Assembly (NCBI RefSeq): GCF_002940685.1
Contig: NZ_PNFP01000008.1
Location: 186,001 to 250,000 of the forward strand
Origin: Ensifer adhaerens
GTDB lineage: Bacteria; Pseudomonadota; Alphaproteobacteria; Rhizobiales; Rhizobiaceae
Direction of reading: 5' to 3'
DNA: 64,000 nucleotides
Position 1 is the first letter of the stretch. Every line of letters begins with the position of its first letter. Under the pieces are notes generated by a model, which saw nothing but the letters and a program-made list of their open reading frames with translations, had not been told where the DNA came from and ran no database searches. Below are positions 37,556 to 47,814 of the stretch, piece by piece. The position numbers and the translations under genes were made by a program.

Positions 37556-38689
37556 ATGCAGCTTCAATCCATGTTCGCCGAAAACTACCGTTCGTTGAAG
37601 TCGATCCGCATGGATCTGACCGGCGTTAACCTGTTCATCGGCGAGAACGGTGTCGGCAAGTCCAATCTCTATCGCGCGCTTCAGCTCGTGCAGTCGGCCA
37701 CGCGTGGAACGCTGGCGCGCGAGATCGCCGAGGAGGGTGGCATGTCCTCGGCGCTCTGGAGCGGGCGCCGCCGCGCCGACAAGCCGGTGCGCATTAGGCT
37801 CGAAACCGAGCTTCTGGACGAAGAACGTGCGATCACCTTCCGTTACCGCATCGAGGCTGGACTGCGCCCGCCTCCGCCTGCGGCCGGGTTTGCCTATGAG
37901 CCGCAGGTCAAGGAGGAGGAACTGACCGTCGAAACCGGCCGCCGGCCGGTGACGATGATGAAGCGCTCCGGCCCGGGTATCTTCGTGCGCGGCGAGCGCG
38001 GACGGATGGAGGACTATCCCGAGCAGGCCTTGACCTCGGAGACGGCGATCTCGCTGCTCGGCGACGCCGGCCATTATCCGGAGGTCGGCACCTTCCGCCG
38101 TGCCGTCGACCAGTGGCGCTTCTTCCATGGCTTCCGCACCGACCGCGAATCGCCCCTGCGGCTGCCCTGCCTCGCCGTCACCGCGCCGATGCTGGATGAG
38201 ACCGGCGTCAACATGGCGGCGGTCTTTGCGACGCTCCGGCACACGCGCGAGGACACGGTCGATCTCGATCGTGCGATCGCCGACGCCTTCGGCGGTGCCC
38301 GTCTCGACGTTCCCGAGCCCGGCCAGTTTGCCGAATTCTCACTGATCTTTCCGGATTTTCCGAGCCGGCCGTTTTCGCCGCGCGAGCTTTCCGATGGGCA
38401 GATGCGCTTCCTGGCGCTGGCGGCCGCGTTGCTGTCCTATCGCCGGCCCCGCTTCATCGCGCTCAACGAGCCGGAGACAAGCCTGCATCCGGACATGCTG
38501 CCGGCGCTTGCGGACATGATCGCCAGCGCCTCGCGCGAAAGTCAGATCTGGATCGTCACCCATTCGGAGCGGCTGGCAGAGGAGGTGCGGCAGCGCTCAG
38601 GCGTCCGACCGCGCCGGGTGATCCGCAAAGACAGCGCCACCTGGATCGACGGCATGCGGCTGACGGGCCTGATGGACGACGACGAATAG
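37556..38689 (+). CDS. stand-alone AAA ATPase, RecF/ABC-type (COG4637-like)
   Basis: A 377-aa ATPase. It has Walker A GENGVGKSNLYRAL (near residue 30), an ABC-type signature LSDGQMRFLALAAALL, Walker B with adjacent Glu in FIALNEPETSLHPDMLPAL, and a His switch in WIVTHSERLAEEV. The N-terminal MFAENYRSLKSIRMDLTGVNLFIG resembles RecF and AAA_21 proteins. There is no coiled-coil arm, nuclease domain or partner gene. Such proteins are found in Alphaproteobacteria with unknown function; DNA repair or defence are only guesses. The ATG at 37556 begins at the conserved segment. A bidirectional terminator follows. Confidence 0.82.
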   Translation: MQLQSMFAENYRSLKSIRMDLTGVNLFIGENGVGKSNLYRALQLVQSATRGTLAREIAEEGGMSSALWSGRRRADKPVRIRLETELLDEERAITFRYRIEAGLRPPPPAAGFAYEPQVKEEELTVETGRRPVTMMKRSGPGIFVRGERGRMEDYPEQALTSETAISLLGDAGHYPEVGTFRRAVDQWRFFHGFRTDRESPLRLPCLAVTAPMLDETGVNMAAVFATLRHTREDTVDLDRAIADAFGGARLDVPEPGQFAEFSLIFPDFPSRPFSPRELSDGQMRFLALAAALLSYRRPRFIALNEPETSLHPDMLPALADMIASASRESQIWIVTHSERLAEEVRQRSGVRPRRVIRKDSATWIDGMRLTGLMDDDE

Positions 38690-38693
38690 GCAC

Positions 38694-38722
38694 AAAAAAC
38701 CCCGCATCGCTGCGGGGTTTTT
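38694..38722. terminator. bidirectional terminator between the ATPase and transaldolase genes
   Basis: CCCCGCA (38700-38706), loop TCGC, TGCGGGG (38711-38717), flanked by six A on the left and T5 on the right. It can end transcription from both convergent genes. Confidence 0.85.
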
Positions 38723-38740
38723 CATTCATTGCTGAACCGA

Positions 38741-39394
38741 TCAGGCGATCTTCTGGCCGGTCTTGGCCCAGTCGGCCAGGAACATTTCCAGGCCCTTGTC
38801 GGTCAGCGGGTGCTTGACGAGCGCCTTCAGCGTTGCCGGCGGTGCGGTGACGACGTCGGCGCCGATGAGGGCGGCTTCCTTGACGTGGTTGACCGTGCGG
38901 ATCGAGGCGGCGAGGATTTCGGTCTCGTAGCCGTAGTTGTCGAAGATGTGGCGGATTTCGCGGATCAGGTCCATGCCGTCAAACGCGATGTCGTCGAGGC
39001 GGCCGACGAAGGGCGAGACGAAGGTCGCGCCGGCCTTGGCAGCGAGCAGCGCCTGGTTGGCCGAGAAGCACAGCGTCACGTTGGTCTGGTGACCGTCAGA
39101 GGTCAGCGCCTTGCAGGCCTTGAGGCCGTCGAGCGTCAGCGGCAGCTTGATGCAGATGTTGTCGGCGATCTTCGATAGAACGGCGGCTTCCTTCATCATC
39201 TCGGCATATTCGGTGGCGGTGACTTCAGCCGAAACCGGGCCCTCGACGATGCCGCAGATTTCCTTGGTGACTTCCGTGATGTCGCGGCCCGACTTCAGGA
39301 TCAGCGACGGGTTGGTGGTGACGCCATCGAGAAGGCCGAGATCGTTCAGCTCACGGATTTCCTTGACGTCGGCGGTATCAACGAAAAATTTCAT
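38741..39394 (-). CDS. tal: transaldolase, small TalC/FSA-like type
   Basis: A 217-aa protein of the short transaldolase subfamily (MipB/TalC). [32 protein letters not shown] opens it, the Schiff-base Lys is in [15 protein letters not shown], and [16 protein letters not shown] and [12 protein letters not shown] follow in family order. It probably catalyses the transfer of dihydroxyacetone between sugar phosphates in the non-oxidative pentose phosphate pathway, though fructose-6-phosphate aldolase activity is possible in this subfamily. The ATG at 39394 is used because the frame extension to 39415 begins with TTG. It shares the terminator at 38694-38722. Confidence 0.92.
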   Translation of the reverse strand: MKFFVDTADVKEIRELNDLGLLDGVTTNPSLILKSGRDITEVTKEICGIVEGPVSAEVTATEYAEMMKEAAVLSKIADNICIKLPLTLDGLKACKALTSDGHQTNVTLCFSANQALLAAKAGATFVSPFVGRLDDIAFDGMDLIREIRHIFDNYGYETEILAASIRTVNHVKEAALIGADVVTAPPATLKALVKHPLTDKGLEMFLADWAKTGQKIA

Positions 39395-39574
39395 GGGGTC
39401 ACTCCCTTGGGGCACGATTGCCGTTCGGGCGCATATCTACCGGGGAGGAATTCCGTTGGCAGAGATCGCGCGCGTTGAAACTCTGGTGGAACCGTGACAA
39501 ACCCTGCGGCCTGCAAGGCTGCGGTTCGCAGCGCAGTTTTCTTTAACCGAAACACGTGGCAAGGTCACGGCAAA

Positions 39575-41791
39575 ATGACTCGCGATTCAACCGATTTATT
39601 CGGCGATTTGCTCGGGCCCGCTTCGGCCCGTCGCGTCGTGCCGGTCCTGGTGCCCATGCCGGCGCCAAAAGCCTATTCCTATGCGGTTCCCGACCATATG
39701 GCGGTCGAGCCGGGCTCGATCGTGCAGGTGCCGCTCGGGCCCCGCCTCGTCGTCGGCGTCGTCTGGGATGGTGACGATGACGGCTCCGTCGATCCGAAGA
39801 AACTCAAGACGATCGAGAAGGTCTTCGACTGCCCGCCGCTGACGCGCGACATGCGCACCTTTCTCGACTGGGTGGCAGCCTATACCGTCACGCCGCCCGG
39901 ACTGGTCGCGCGCATGGCGCTGCGCGCGCCGACGGCGTTCGATCCCGAGCCGATGGTGGAAGCCCTGCGCCTCACCGAGATGCGGCCAGAACGCATGACG
40001 GCAGCGCGCGAACGGGTGATCGCCGCCGCCGGCGACGGTTTCTCCTGGACCCGCTCCGGACTTGCGCACGCGGCCGGCACGTCCTCCAGTGTCATCGATG
40101 GTCTCACGCAGCAGGGCGTATTCGAGACCGTCTTCATGGCGCCGCCGCCGGTGGTCGCCCTGCCAGATCCCGATTTCGTCGCCCCGCGACTCGAAGGTCC
40201 GCAGAAGGATGCGGCGGCCGACCTGCTCGCCGCCGTCGAAGAGGGCGGCTTTTCGGTGTCGCTGATCGACGGCATCACCGGTTCGGGCAAGACCGAGGTC
40301 TATTTCGAGGCGATCGCGGCAACGCTTCGAGCCGGCAAGCAGGTGCTCATTCTTCTGCCGGAGATCGCGCTGACGTCGAGCTTCCTCGAGCGCTTCCAGG
40401 ATCGCTTCGGTTCAAAGCCTGCCGAATGGCATTCGGATCTGGCGCCCCGCACCCGCGAAAAGGTCTGGCGGCAGGTGGCGACGGGCACGGTCCGTGTCGT
40501 CGCCGGCGCGCGCTCCGCCCTGTTCCTGCCGTTCGAGGAGCTGGGCCTCATCATCGTCGACGAAGAGCACGACCCGGCCTACAAGCAGGAAGACCGCGTC
40601 TTTTACAATGCGCGCGACATGGCGGTCGTGCGGGGCCGCATCACCGGCTTTCCCGTCGTGCTCGTGTCGGCGACGCCGTCGGTCGAAAGCCGGGTCAATG
40701 GCGAAGTCGGCCGCTACAAGCCGATCCATCTGCCGACCCGTTTCGGCGATGCGGCGCTGCCGAGACTCGGCGTCGTCGACATGCGCCAGCATCCCCCGGC
40801 GCGCGGCGGCTTCCTGTCGCCGGTGCTGTTGAACCAGGTCGGCAAGGCGGTCGAGCGCGGCGAGCAGGCGCTGCTTTTCCTCAACCGCCGCGGCTACGCG
40901 CCGCTGACGCTCTGCCGCGTCTGCGGCCACCGCTTCCAGTGCCCGGACTGTTCGAGCTGGCTCGTCGAGCATCGCTTCCGCGGACAGATCCAGTGCCATC
41001 AGTGCGGCTATTCCGAGCGCACGCCGGAAGCCTGCCCGGAATGCGGCACGCTCGATCATCTCGTTGCCTGCGGCCCGGGGGTCGAGCGCATCGCCGAAGA
41101 GGTGGAGCGGCATTTCCCGGACGCGCGCACCATCGTGCTTTCCTCGGACCTGATGGGCGTCAAGCGTCTGCGGCTGGAGCTCGAAGCGATCACGCGTGGC
41201 GAAGCCGATATCGTCATCGGTACCCAGCTCGTCGCCAAGGGGCATAACTTCCCGCTGATGACGCTGGTCGGCATCGTCGATGCCGACCTCGGTCTGGCAA
41301 ACGGCGATCCGCGTGCGGCTGAGCGGACCTTTCAATTGCTCTCGCAGGTGACCGGCCGCGCGGGCCGAACCGGCCTCAAAAGTCTAGGTCTGCTGCAGAC
41401 CTACCAGCCGCAGCATCCGGTGATGCAGGCGATCGTCTCCGGCGACGCCGACGCCTTCTACGATCGCGAGATCACCGAGCGCGAGAAGGCGCTCTTGCCG
41501 CCCTTCGGCCGGCTTGCCTCGCTGATCGTTTCGGCCGACACGCGCCAGGATGCCGAGGGGCACGCGCGGGGCTTGCGTATGGCAGCACCCCGGACGGATG
41601 GCATTGCCATTCTCGGTCCGGCCGAGGCGCCGCTGGCGCTGATCCGCGGCCGCCACCGTTTCCGTCTGCTGGTGCATGGCCGGCGCAACAGCGACATGCA
41701 GGCCTTCGTCAAGGCGATGATTGCCGCCGGCCCCAAGGAGCGTGGCTCGATCAGCGTCCAGCTCGACATCGATCCGCAGAGCTTCCTCTAG
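39575..41791 (+). CDS. priA: primosomal protein N', replication restart helicase PriA
   Basis: A 738-aa helicase. N-terminal DNA-binding domain (about 1-110, VLVPMPAPKAYSYAVPDHM), Walker A GITGSGKTEVYFEAI, DEEH box IVDEEHDPAYKQED, and a zinc-binding insert with eight Cys: CRVCGHRFQCPDCS and later CHQCGYSERTPEACPECG. The C-terminal helicase motifs include GTQLVAKGHNFPLMTLVGIVDADLGL and QVTGRAGR. It reloads the replisome at stalled forks. The ATG at 39575 follows AAGGTCACGG; the longer frame from 39494 lacks similarity. Confidence 0.97.
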   Translation: MTRDSTDLFGDLLGPASARRVVPVLVPMPAPKAYSYAVPDHMAVEPGSIVQVPLGPRLVVGVVWDGDDDGSVDPKKLKTIEKVFDCPPLTRDMRTFLDWVAAYTVTPPGLVARMALRAPTAFDPEPMVEALRLTEMRPERMTAARERVIAAAGDGFSWTRSGLAHAAGTSSSVIDGLTQQGVFETVFMAPPPVVALPDPDFVAPRLEGPQKDAAADLLAAVEEGGFSVSLIDGITGSGKTEVYFEAIAATLRAGKQVLILLPEIALTSSFLERFQDRFGSKPAEWHSDLAPRTREKVWRQVATGTVRVVAGARSALFLPFEELGLIIVDEEHDPAYKQEDRVFYNARDMAVVRGRITGFPVVLVSATPSVESRVNGEVGRYKPIHLPTRFGDAALPRLGVVDMRQHPPARGGFLSPVLLNQVGKAVERGEQALLFLNRRGYAPLTLCRVCGHRFQCPDCSSWLVEHRFRGQIQCHQCGYSERTPEACPECGTLDHLVACGPGVERIAEEVERHFPDARTIVLSSDLMGVKRLRLELEAITRGEADIVIGTQLVAKGHNFPLMTLVGIVDADLGLANGDPRAAERTFQLLSQVTGRAGRTGLKSLGLLQTYQPQHPVMQAIVSGDADAFYDREITEREKALLPPFGRLASLIVSADTRQDAEGHARGLRMAAPRTDGIAILGPAEAPLALIRGRHRFRLLVHGRRNSDMQAFVKAMIAAGPKERGSISVQLDIDPQSFL

Positions 41792-41923
41792 GTTCGAGTT
41801 TCCTGTGACCGGTGCATAAGAGCCTGTGGGCGATTCACAATCGGAGCGACTTGCGCTAGAGGTCAGGACGTGTCGCTTCGGCGGACGAAGCAACGGGACA
41901 ACGGGCGCACAGCGGGAACGGGC

Positions 41924-42310
41924 ATGGAATTCTACATTCCGACGGAAACCGGCGAATTCCTCGCCTTCTGTGCGGCGGCAGCGGCAGCGCTGATCGGTGT
42001 CGTCATGCTGTTTGCCCCGCGGCTGACCTTTCGCGCCGCAGGCATCGGCATTGCCGAGGGGCGGCGTGGCGGCCTTGCCGAGGCGCGCTCGACCATGGGC
42101 GGCATGCATGTCGGGCTCGGGCTTGCCGCCATCCTGCTGGCGCAGCCGATGGTCTATCTCGCTGTTGGTGCCGCCTTTGCGCTGGCCGCTTTCGGTCGAA
42201 TCCTCTCCATGATGAGCGACAATGGCGGCACGCTTTACAACTGGGCGGCGCTCATTGTTCAGGCCGCACTCGCCATCCTTCCGCTCGCCTATGTCTTCGG
42301 CATGATCTGA
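41924..42310 (+). CDS. small membrane protein, DUF4345-like
   Basis: A 128-aa protein with four hydrophobic segments (about 11-31, 62-80, 83-98 and 104-126) and almost no soluble part. EARSTMGGMHVGLGLAAILLAQP is similar to what I recall of DUF4345. No function is known. It lies between priA and the atpHAGDC cluster, with 258 bases before atpH, so it is probably not part of the atp operon. The ATG at 41924 begins MEFYIPTETGEFLAF; the frame extension upstream to 41870 gives an unlikely basic leader. Confidence 0.6.
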   Translation: MEFYIPTETGEFLAFCAAAAAALIGVVMLFAPRLTFRAAGIGIAEGRRGGLAEARSTMGGMHVGLGLAAILLAQPMVYLAVGAAFALAAFGRILSMMSDNGGTLYNWAALIVQAALAILPLAYVFGMI

Positions 42311-42349
42311 TCGCGATTGCGGGCTTCTCCGCTGTTGACCGGCGCAGGA

Positions 42350-42371
42350 CCGAATTTACGGCAAAATTCGG
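42350..42371. repeat. inverted repeat upstream of atpH
   Basis: CCGAATTT (42350-42357), loop ACGGCA, AAATTCGG (42364-42371). It lies 39 bases after the membrane-protein stop and about 200 bases before atpH. It has no T tract and could be an operator or a weak terminator. A second short palindrome, CTGCAA-ATTA-TTGCAG, is at 42486-42501. Confidence 0.45.
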
Positions 42372-42568
42372 CCCAAGGTGGCCGACTTATGCCGCATTCC
42401 TGCCGTTCGCGTGTTGCGAGTCCAAACATCCTATGCTAGACGAACCGCGAATTGCGGGGGAAGTGGGTCGCCAGGCCTCGATATCCTGCAAATTATTGCA
42501 GCAAATTCAAGAGCTTAAGTTGACGGCCCACCGCCAGCACGGTTCTTGGATGAAATTGAGAGAAGCTT

Positions 42569-43135
42569 GTGCCCGTGGCAGACACATCCCAGCTTATTTC
42601 CGGTGTTGCAGAAAGATATGCGTCCTCGCTTTTTGAACTCGCGCTCAGCGCCGGTTCGGTCGAGGCAGTCGGTGCGGATCTTGGCCGCGTCCAGACCCTG
42701 ATCGACGGCAGCGACGATCTGAAGCGGCTGATCGCAAGCCCGGTCTTTTCTGCAGACGACCAGTTCAAGGCCATTTCGGCAGTTGCCGCAAAGGCTGGCA
42801 TCTCCGGGCTCGTCGGCAACTTCCTCAAGGTCGTTGCCCGCAATCGTCGCCTCTTCGCGCTGCCGGGCATGATCAAGGCGTTCCGCCTGATCGCTGCGCG
42901 CCATCGTGGCGAAATCTCCGCCGACGTCACGTCGGCCCATGCGCTCTCCGCAGCGCAGCAAACTGAATTGAAGGCGACGCTCAAGGGCGTCACCGGCAAA
43001 GACGTGGCGGTCAACGTCACCGTCGACCCGTCTATTCTTGGAGGTCTGATCGTCAAGGTCGGGTCCCGCCAGATTGACACTTCCCTTCGCACCAAACTCT
43101 CTACCCTTAAGCTTGCACTGAAAGAGGTCGGCTGA
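42569..43135 (+). CDS. atpH: F1F0 ATP synthase subunit delta
   Basis: A 188-aa OSCP/delta-family protein. [16 protein letters not shown] opens it and [32 protein letters not shown] is the conserved C-terminal block. It links F1 to the peripheral stalk. It uses GTG at 42569 (GTG at 42575 is also possible). Its stop overlaps the atpA start by one base, so the two are coupled. It heads the F1-only operon atpHAGDC; F0 genes are elsewhere in rhizobial genomes. Confidence 0.95.
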   Translation: MPVADTSQLISGVAERYASSLFELALSAGSVEAVGADLGRVQTLIDGSDDLKRLIASPVFSADDQFKAISAVAAKAGISGLVGNFLKVVARNRRLFALPGMIKAFRLIAARHRGEISADVTSAHALSAAQQTELKATLKGVTGKDVAVNVTVDPSILGGLIVKVGSRQIDTSLRTKLSTLKLALKEVG

Positions 43136-44664
43136 TGGATATCCGCGCCGCGGAAATTTCCGCAATTCTCAAAGATCAGATCAAAAATTTCGGCCAGGAA
43201 GCAGAAGTCTCCGAAGTCGGTCAGGTGCTTTCCGTCGGTGACGGTATTGCCCGCGTCTACGGCCTCGACAATGTTCAGGCAGGCGAAATGGTCGAATTCC
43301 CGGGTGGAATTCGCGGCATGGCGCTGAACCTCGAAGCCGACAACGTCGGTGTCGTTATCTTCGGTTCGGACCGCGACATCAAGGAAGGCGACACCGTCAA
43401 GCGGACTGGCGCCATCGTGGACGTTCCGGTTGGTCCGGAACTGCTCGGCCGCGTCGTCGACGCGCTCGGCAACCCGATCGACGGCAAGGGCCCGATCAAC
43501 GCCAAGCAGCGCGCTCGCGTTGACGTCAAGGCTCCGGGCATCATTCCGCGCAAGTCGGTGCATGAGCCGATGTCGACCGGCCTCAAGGCCATCGACGCCC
43601 TCATCCCGGTTGGCCGCGGCCAGCGCGAGCTCGTCATCGGTGACCGCCAGACCGGCAAGACCGCGATCATTCTCGACACGATCCTCAACCAGAAGGCCAT
43701 TCACGACAATGGTCCGGACGGCGACAAGCTGTATTGCGTCTACGTTGCAATCGGCCAGAAGCGTTCGACGGTTGCCCAGTTCGTGAAGGTTCTGGAAGAG
43801 CGTGGCGCTCTGCAGTACTCGATCATCGTTGCCGCTACGGCTTCCGATCCGGCGCCGATGCAGTACCTCGCACCGTTCGCCGGCTGCGCGATGGGCGAAT
43901 ACTTCCGTGACAACGGCAAGCACGCTCTTATCGGCTATGACGACCTGTCCAAGCAGGCTGTTGCCTACCGTCAGATGTCGCTCCTGCTGCGCCGCCCGCC
44001 GGGCCGCGAAGCTTACCCGGGTGACGTTTTCTACCTGCACTCCCGCCTGCTCGAGCGCGCTGCAAAGCTGAACGACGACATGGGCGCTGGCTCGCTGACG
44101 GCTCTGCCGGTCATCGAAACGCAGGGCAACGACGTTTCGGCGTTCATCCCGACCAACGTGATCTCGATCACCGACGGCCAGATCTTCCTTGAAACCGACC
44201 TGTTCTACCAGGGCATCCGTCCGGCCGTTAACGTCGGTCTGTCGGTTTCGCGCGTCGGTTCCGCCGCGCAGATCAAGGCGATGAAGCAGGTTGCCGGTTC
44301 GATCAAGGGCGAGCTCGCCCAGTATCGCGAAATGGCCGCCTTCGCTCAGTTCGGTTCGGACCTCGACGCCGCTACGCAGCGTCTCCTGAACCGCGGTGCG
44401 CGTCTGACCGAACTCCTGAAGCAGCCGCAGTTCTCGCCGCTGAAGACGGAAGAGCAGGTCGCTGTCATCTTCGCAGGCGTCAACGGCTACCTCGACAAGC
44501 TGCCGGTCAACCAGGTCGGCAAGTTCGAGCAGGGCCTGCTTTCGTACATGCGTTCGGAAGGCAAGGACATCCTGGAAACCATCCGCAAGGACAAGGCGAT
44601 CTCCGACGACGTCAAGGGCAAGCTGAAGGCTGCAATCGACAGCTTCGCCAAGTCTTTCGCCTGA
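43135..44664 (+). CDS. atpA: F1F0 ATP synthase subunit alpha
   Basis: A 509-aa regulatory nucleotide-binding subunit of F1. [25 protein letters not shown] is in the N-terminal barrel, the P-loop is [11 protein letters not shown], and [23 protein letters not shown] contains the ATP synthase alpha/beta signature region. Three copies alternate with beta in the hexamer. It overlaps the end of atpH by one base; 27 bases separate it from atpG. Confidence 0.98.
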   Translation: MDIRAAEISAILKDQIKNFGQEAEVSEVGQVLSVGDGIARVYGLDNVQAGEMVEFPGGIRGMALNLEADNVGVVIFGSDRDIKEGDTVKRTGAIVDVPVGPELLGRVVDALGNPIDGKGPINAKQRARVDVKAPGIIPRKSVHEPMSTGLKAIDALIPVGRGQRELVIGDRQTGKTAIILDTILNQKAIHDNGPDGDKLYCVYVAIGQKRSTVAQFVKVLEERGALQYSIIVAATASDPAPMQYLAPFAGCAMGEYFRDNGKHALIGYDDLSKQAVAYRQMSLLLRRPPGREAYPGDVFYLHSRLLERAAKLNDDMGAGSLTALPVIETQGNDVSAFIPTNVISITDGQIFLETDLFYQGIRPAVNVGLSVSRVGSAAQIKAMKQVAGSIKGELAQYREMAAFAQFGSDLDAATQRLLNRGARLTELLKQPQFSPLKTEEQVAVIFAGVNGYLDKLPVNQVGKFEQGLLSYMRSEGKDILETIRKDKAISDDVKGKLKAAIDSFAKSFA

Positions 44665-44691
44665 GCGGATTTCATTTAGGACGGATAACGG

Positions 44692-45573
44692 ATGCCTTCA
44701 CTTAAGGATCTGAAGAACCGGATCGCCTCCGTCAAGGCGACGCAGAAGATCACCAAGGCGATGAAAATGGTCGCCGCGGCGAAGCTTCGGCGTGCGCAGG
44801 AGGCGGCCGAGGCCGCCCGGCCTTACTCGCAGCGCATGGCTGCCGTTCTCGCCAACATCGCCCAGGCGGTTGGCGCGGACGACAGCGCGCCTGCTCTGAT
44901 GACCGGAACCGGCAAGGACGATACGCACCTTCTGGTCGTCTGCACGGCTGAACGCGGCCTTTGCGGCGGCTTCAACTCGCAGATCGCCCGTCATGCCCGC
45001 GACCACGTTCGCAAGCTGCTTGCAGCCGGCAAGACGGTCAAGATCATCTGCGTCGGCAAGAAGGGCTTCGATATCCTGCGCCGCGAATACGCGTCGCTGA
45101 TCATCGATCGTGTCGACCTGCGTGAGGTCAAGAAGATCGGCTTTGAAAACGCCGACCAGATTGGCCACAAGGTCATCGCGCTCTTCGAAAAGGGCGAGTT
45201 CGATGTCTGCACGCTGTTCTACTCCGAGTTCAAGTCCGTTATCGCCCAGATTCCGACGGCTCAGCAGCTGATCCCCGCTTCGGCCGGCCCGGTCGCAGCG
45301 GAAGCATCCGATGCTTCGGCCGTCTACGAATATGAGCCGGACGCGGGCGCGATCCTCACCGATCTCATTCCGCGCAACATTTCCGTGCAGATCTTCCGGG
45401 CCTTGCTCGAGAACGTCGCTGGCGAAATGGGTGCCAAGATGAGCGCGATGGATAACGCGACGCGCAATGCTGGTGAGATGATCAACAAGCTGACGCTGAA
45501 CTACAACCGTCAGCGCCAGGCTCAGATCACCAAGGAACTCATTGAAATCATCTCGGGCGCGGAAGCGCTCTAA
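44692..45573 (+). CDS. atpG: F1F0 ATP synthase subunit gamma
   Basis: A 293-aa central rotor shaft. The two long terminal helices are visible: [33 protein letters not shown] at the N terminus and [43 protein letters not shown] at the C terminus. [15 protein letters not shown] is the conserved internal segment. It couples proton flow through F0 to conformational change in alpha3beta3. It lies between atpA and atpD at short spacing. Confidence 0.97.
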   Translation: MPSLKDLKNRIASVKATQKITKAMKMVAAAKLRRAQEAAEAARPYSQRMAAVLANIAQAVGADDSAPALMTGTGKDDTHLLVVCTAERGLCGGFNSQIARHARDHVRKLLAAGKTVKIICVGKKGFDILRREYASLIIDRVDLREVKKIGFENADQIGHKVIALFEKGEFDVCTLFYSEFKSVIAQIPTAQQLIPASAGPVAAEASDASAVYEYEPDAGAILTDLIPRNISVQIFRALLENVAGEMGAKMSAMDNATRNAGEMINKLTLNYNRQRQAQITKELIEIISGAEAL

Positions 45574-47115
<1,542 letters not shown>

Positions 47116-47127
47116 TTTGACTGTTAA

Positions 47128-47156
47128 GCCTCGGCGCGCCCAAGCGCCGAGGCTTT
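47128..47156 (+). terminator. hairpin between atpD and atpC
   Basis: GCCTCGGCGC (47128-47137) pairs with GCGCCGAGGC (47144-47153) across a 6-base loop, followed by only TTT. It starts 13 bases after the atpD stop. As it is inside the operon it may be a partial terminator or an mRNA-stability element that sets the level of atpC. Confidence 0.6.
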
Positions 47157-47234
47157 CATCCTGTCCTTCATTGAGGATAGGGAAGACATGCACAGCCCCC
47201 TCCTAGGTGGCGCGCCCACGAGAAGTGAATGGTC

Positions 47235-47636
47235 ATGGCCGATTTCAACTTTGAGCTTGTTTCCCCCGAGCGCCTGCTCCTCTCCGAAAAGGTGACGGAA
47301 GTCGTCATTCCGGCGACCGAGGGCGAGATGACCGTGATGGCCAATCATGCGCCGACGATGACGACGATCAAGCCTGGCGTGGTCTCGGTAAAGACGGCCG
47401 ACGGCAAGACGGAGCGTTTTGTGGTGTTTGGCGGTTTCGCCGATATCCTGCCGACCGGCTGCACGCTGCTTGCCGAATCCGCCATCCATGTCGATGAGCT
47501 CGACCGCACGGTGCTCGAAAACCGCATCGATGCGGTTCGTGCAGAGCTCGAAGGCGCTGGCGACGAGAAGAAGACCCGTCTTGAGCAGTTCGTCGCCGAA
47601 CTGACGAAGCTTGGCGAGATCGTGATCCCGGCCTGA
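47235..47636 (+). CDS. atpC: F1F0 ATP synthase subunit epsilon
   Basis: A 133-aa protein, N-terminal beta sandwich with FELVSPERLLLSEKVTEVVIPATEGEMTVMANHAP, then the C-terminal helical hairpin region ELDRTVLENRIDAVRAELEGAGDEKKTRLEQFVAELTKLGEI. It contacts gamma and the c-ring and can inhibit ATP hydrolysis. Two ATGs are possible, 47229 and 47235; the second has better spacing from AGAAG. The 119-base gap from atpD is longer than elsewhere in the operon. Confidence 0.95.
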   Translation: MADFNFELVSPERLLLSEKVTEVVIPATEGEMTVMANHAPTMTTIKPGVVSVKTADGKTERFVVFGGFADILPTGCTLLAESAIHVDELDRTVLENRIDAVRAELEGAGDEKKTRLEQFVAELTKLGEIVIPA

Positions 47637-47671
47637 AAGGGACACCCGGAAGGGTGAAGCGAATGAGAAAG

Positions 47672-47695
47672 CCCCGCCTTCGAGCGGGGTTTTTT
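47672..47695 (+). terminator. terminator of the atpHAGDC operon
   Basis: CCCCGC (47672-47677), loop CTTCGA, GCGGGG (47684-47689), then T6. It is 36 bases after the atpC stop. Confidence 0.85.
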
Positions 47696-47814
47696 GTTGC
47701 TCGCTCTGCCGGATCTTGTAAGCAATAGCAGCGGGACCGGCCATTTTGGCCATTCTACATTTCCGCTGCTGTACTGGTGCTGCATCGTTCAGCCTAGCAA
47801 GAGAGACCGCTGGC

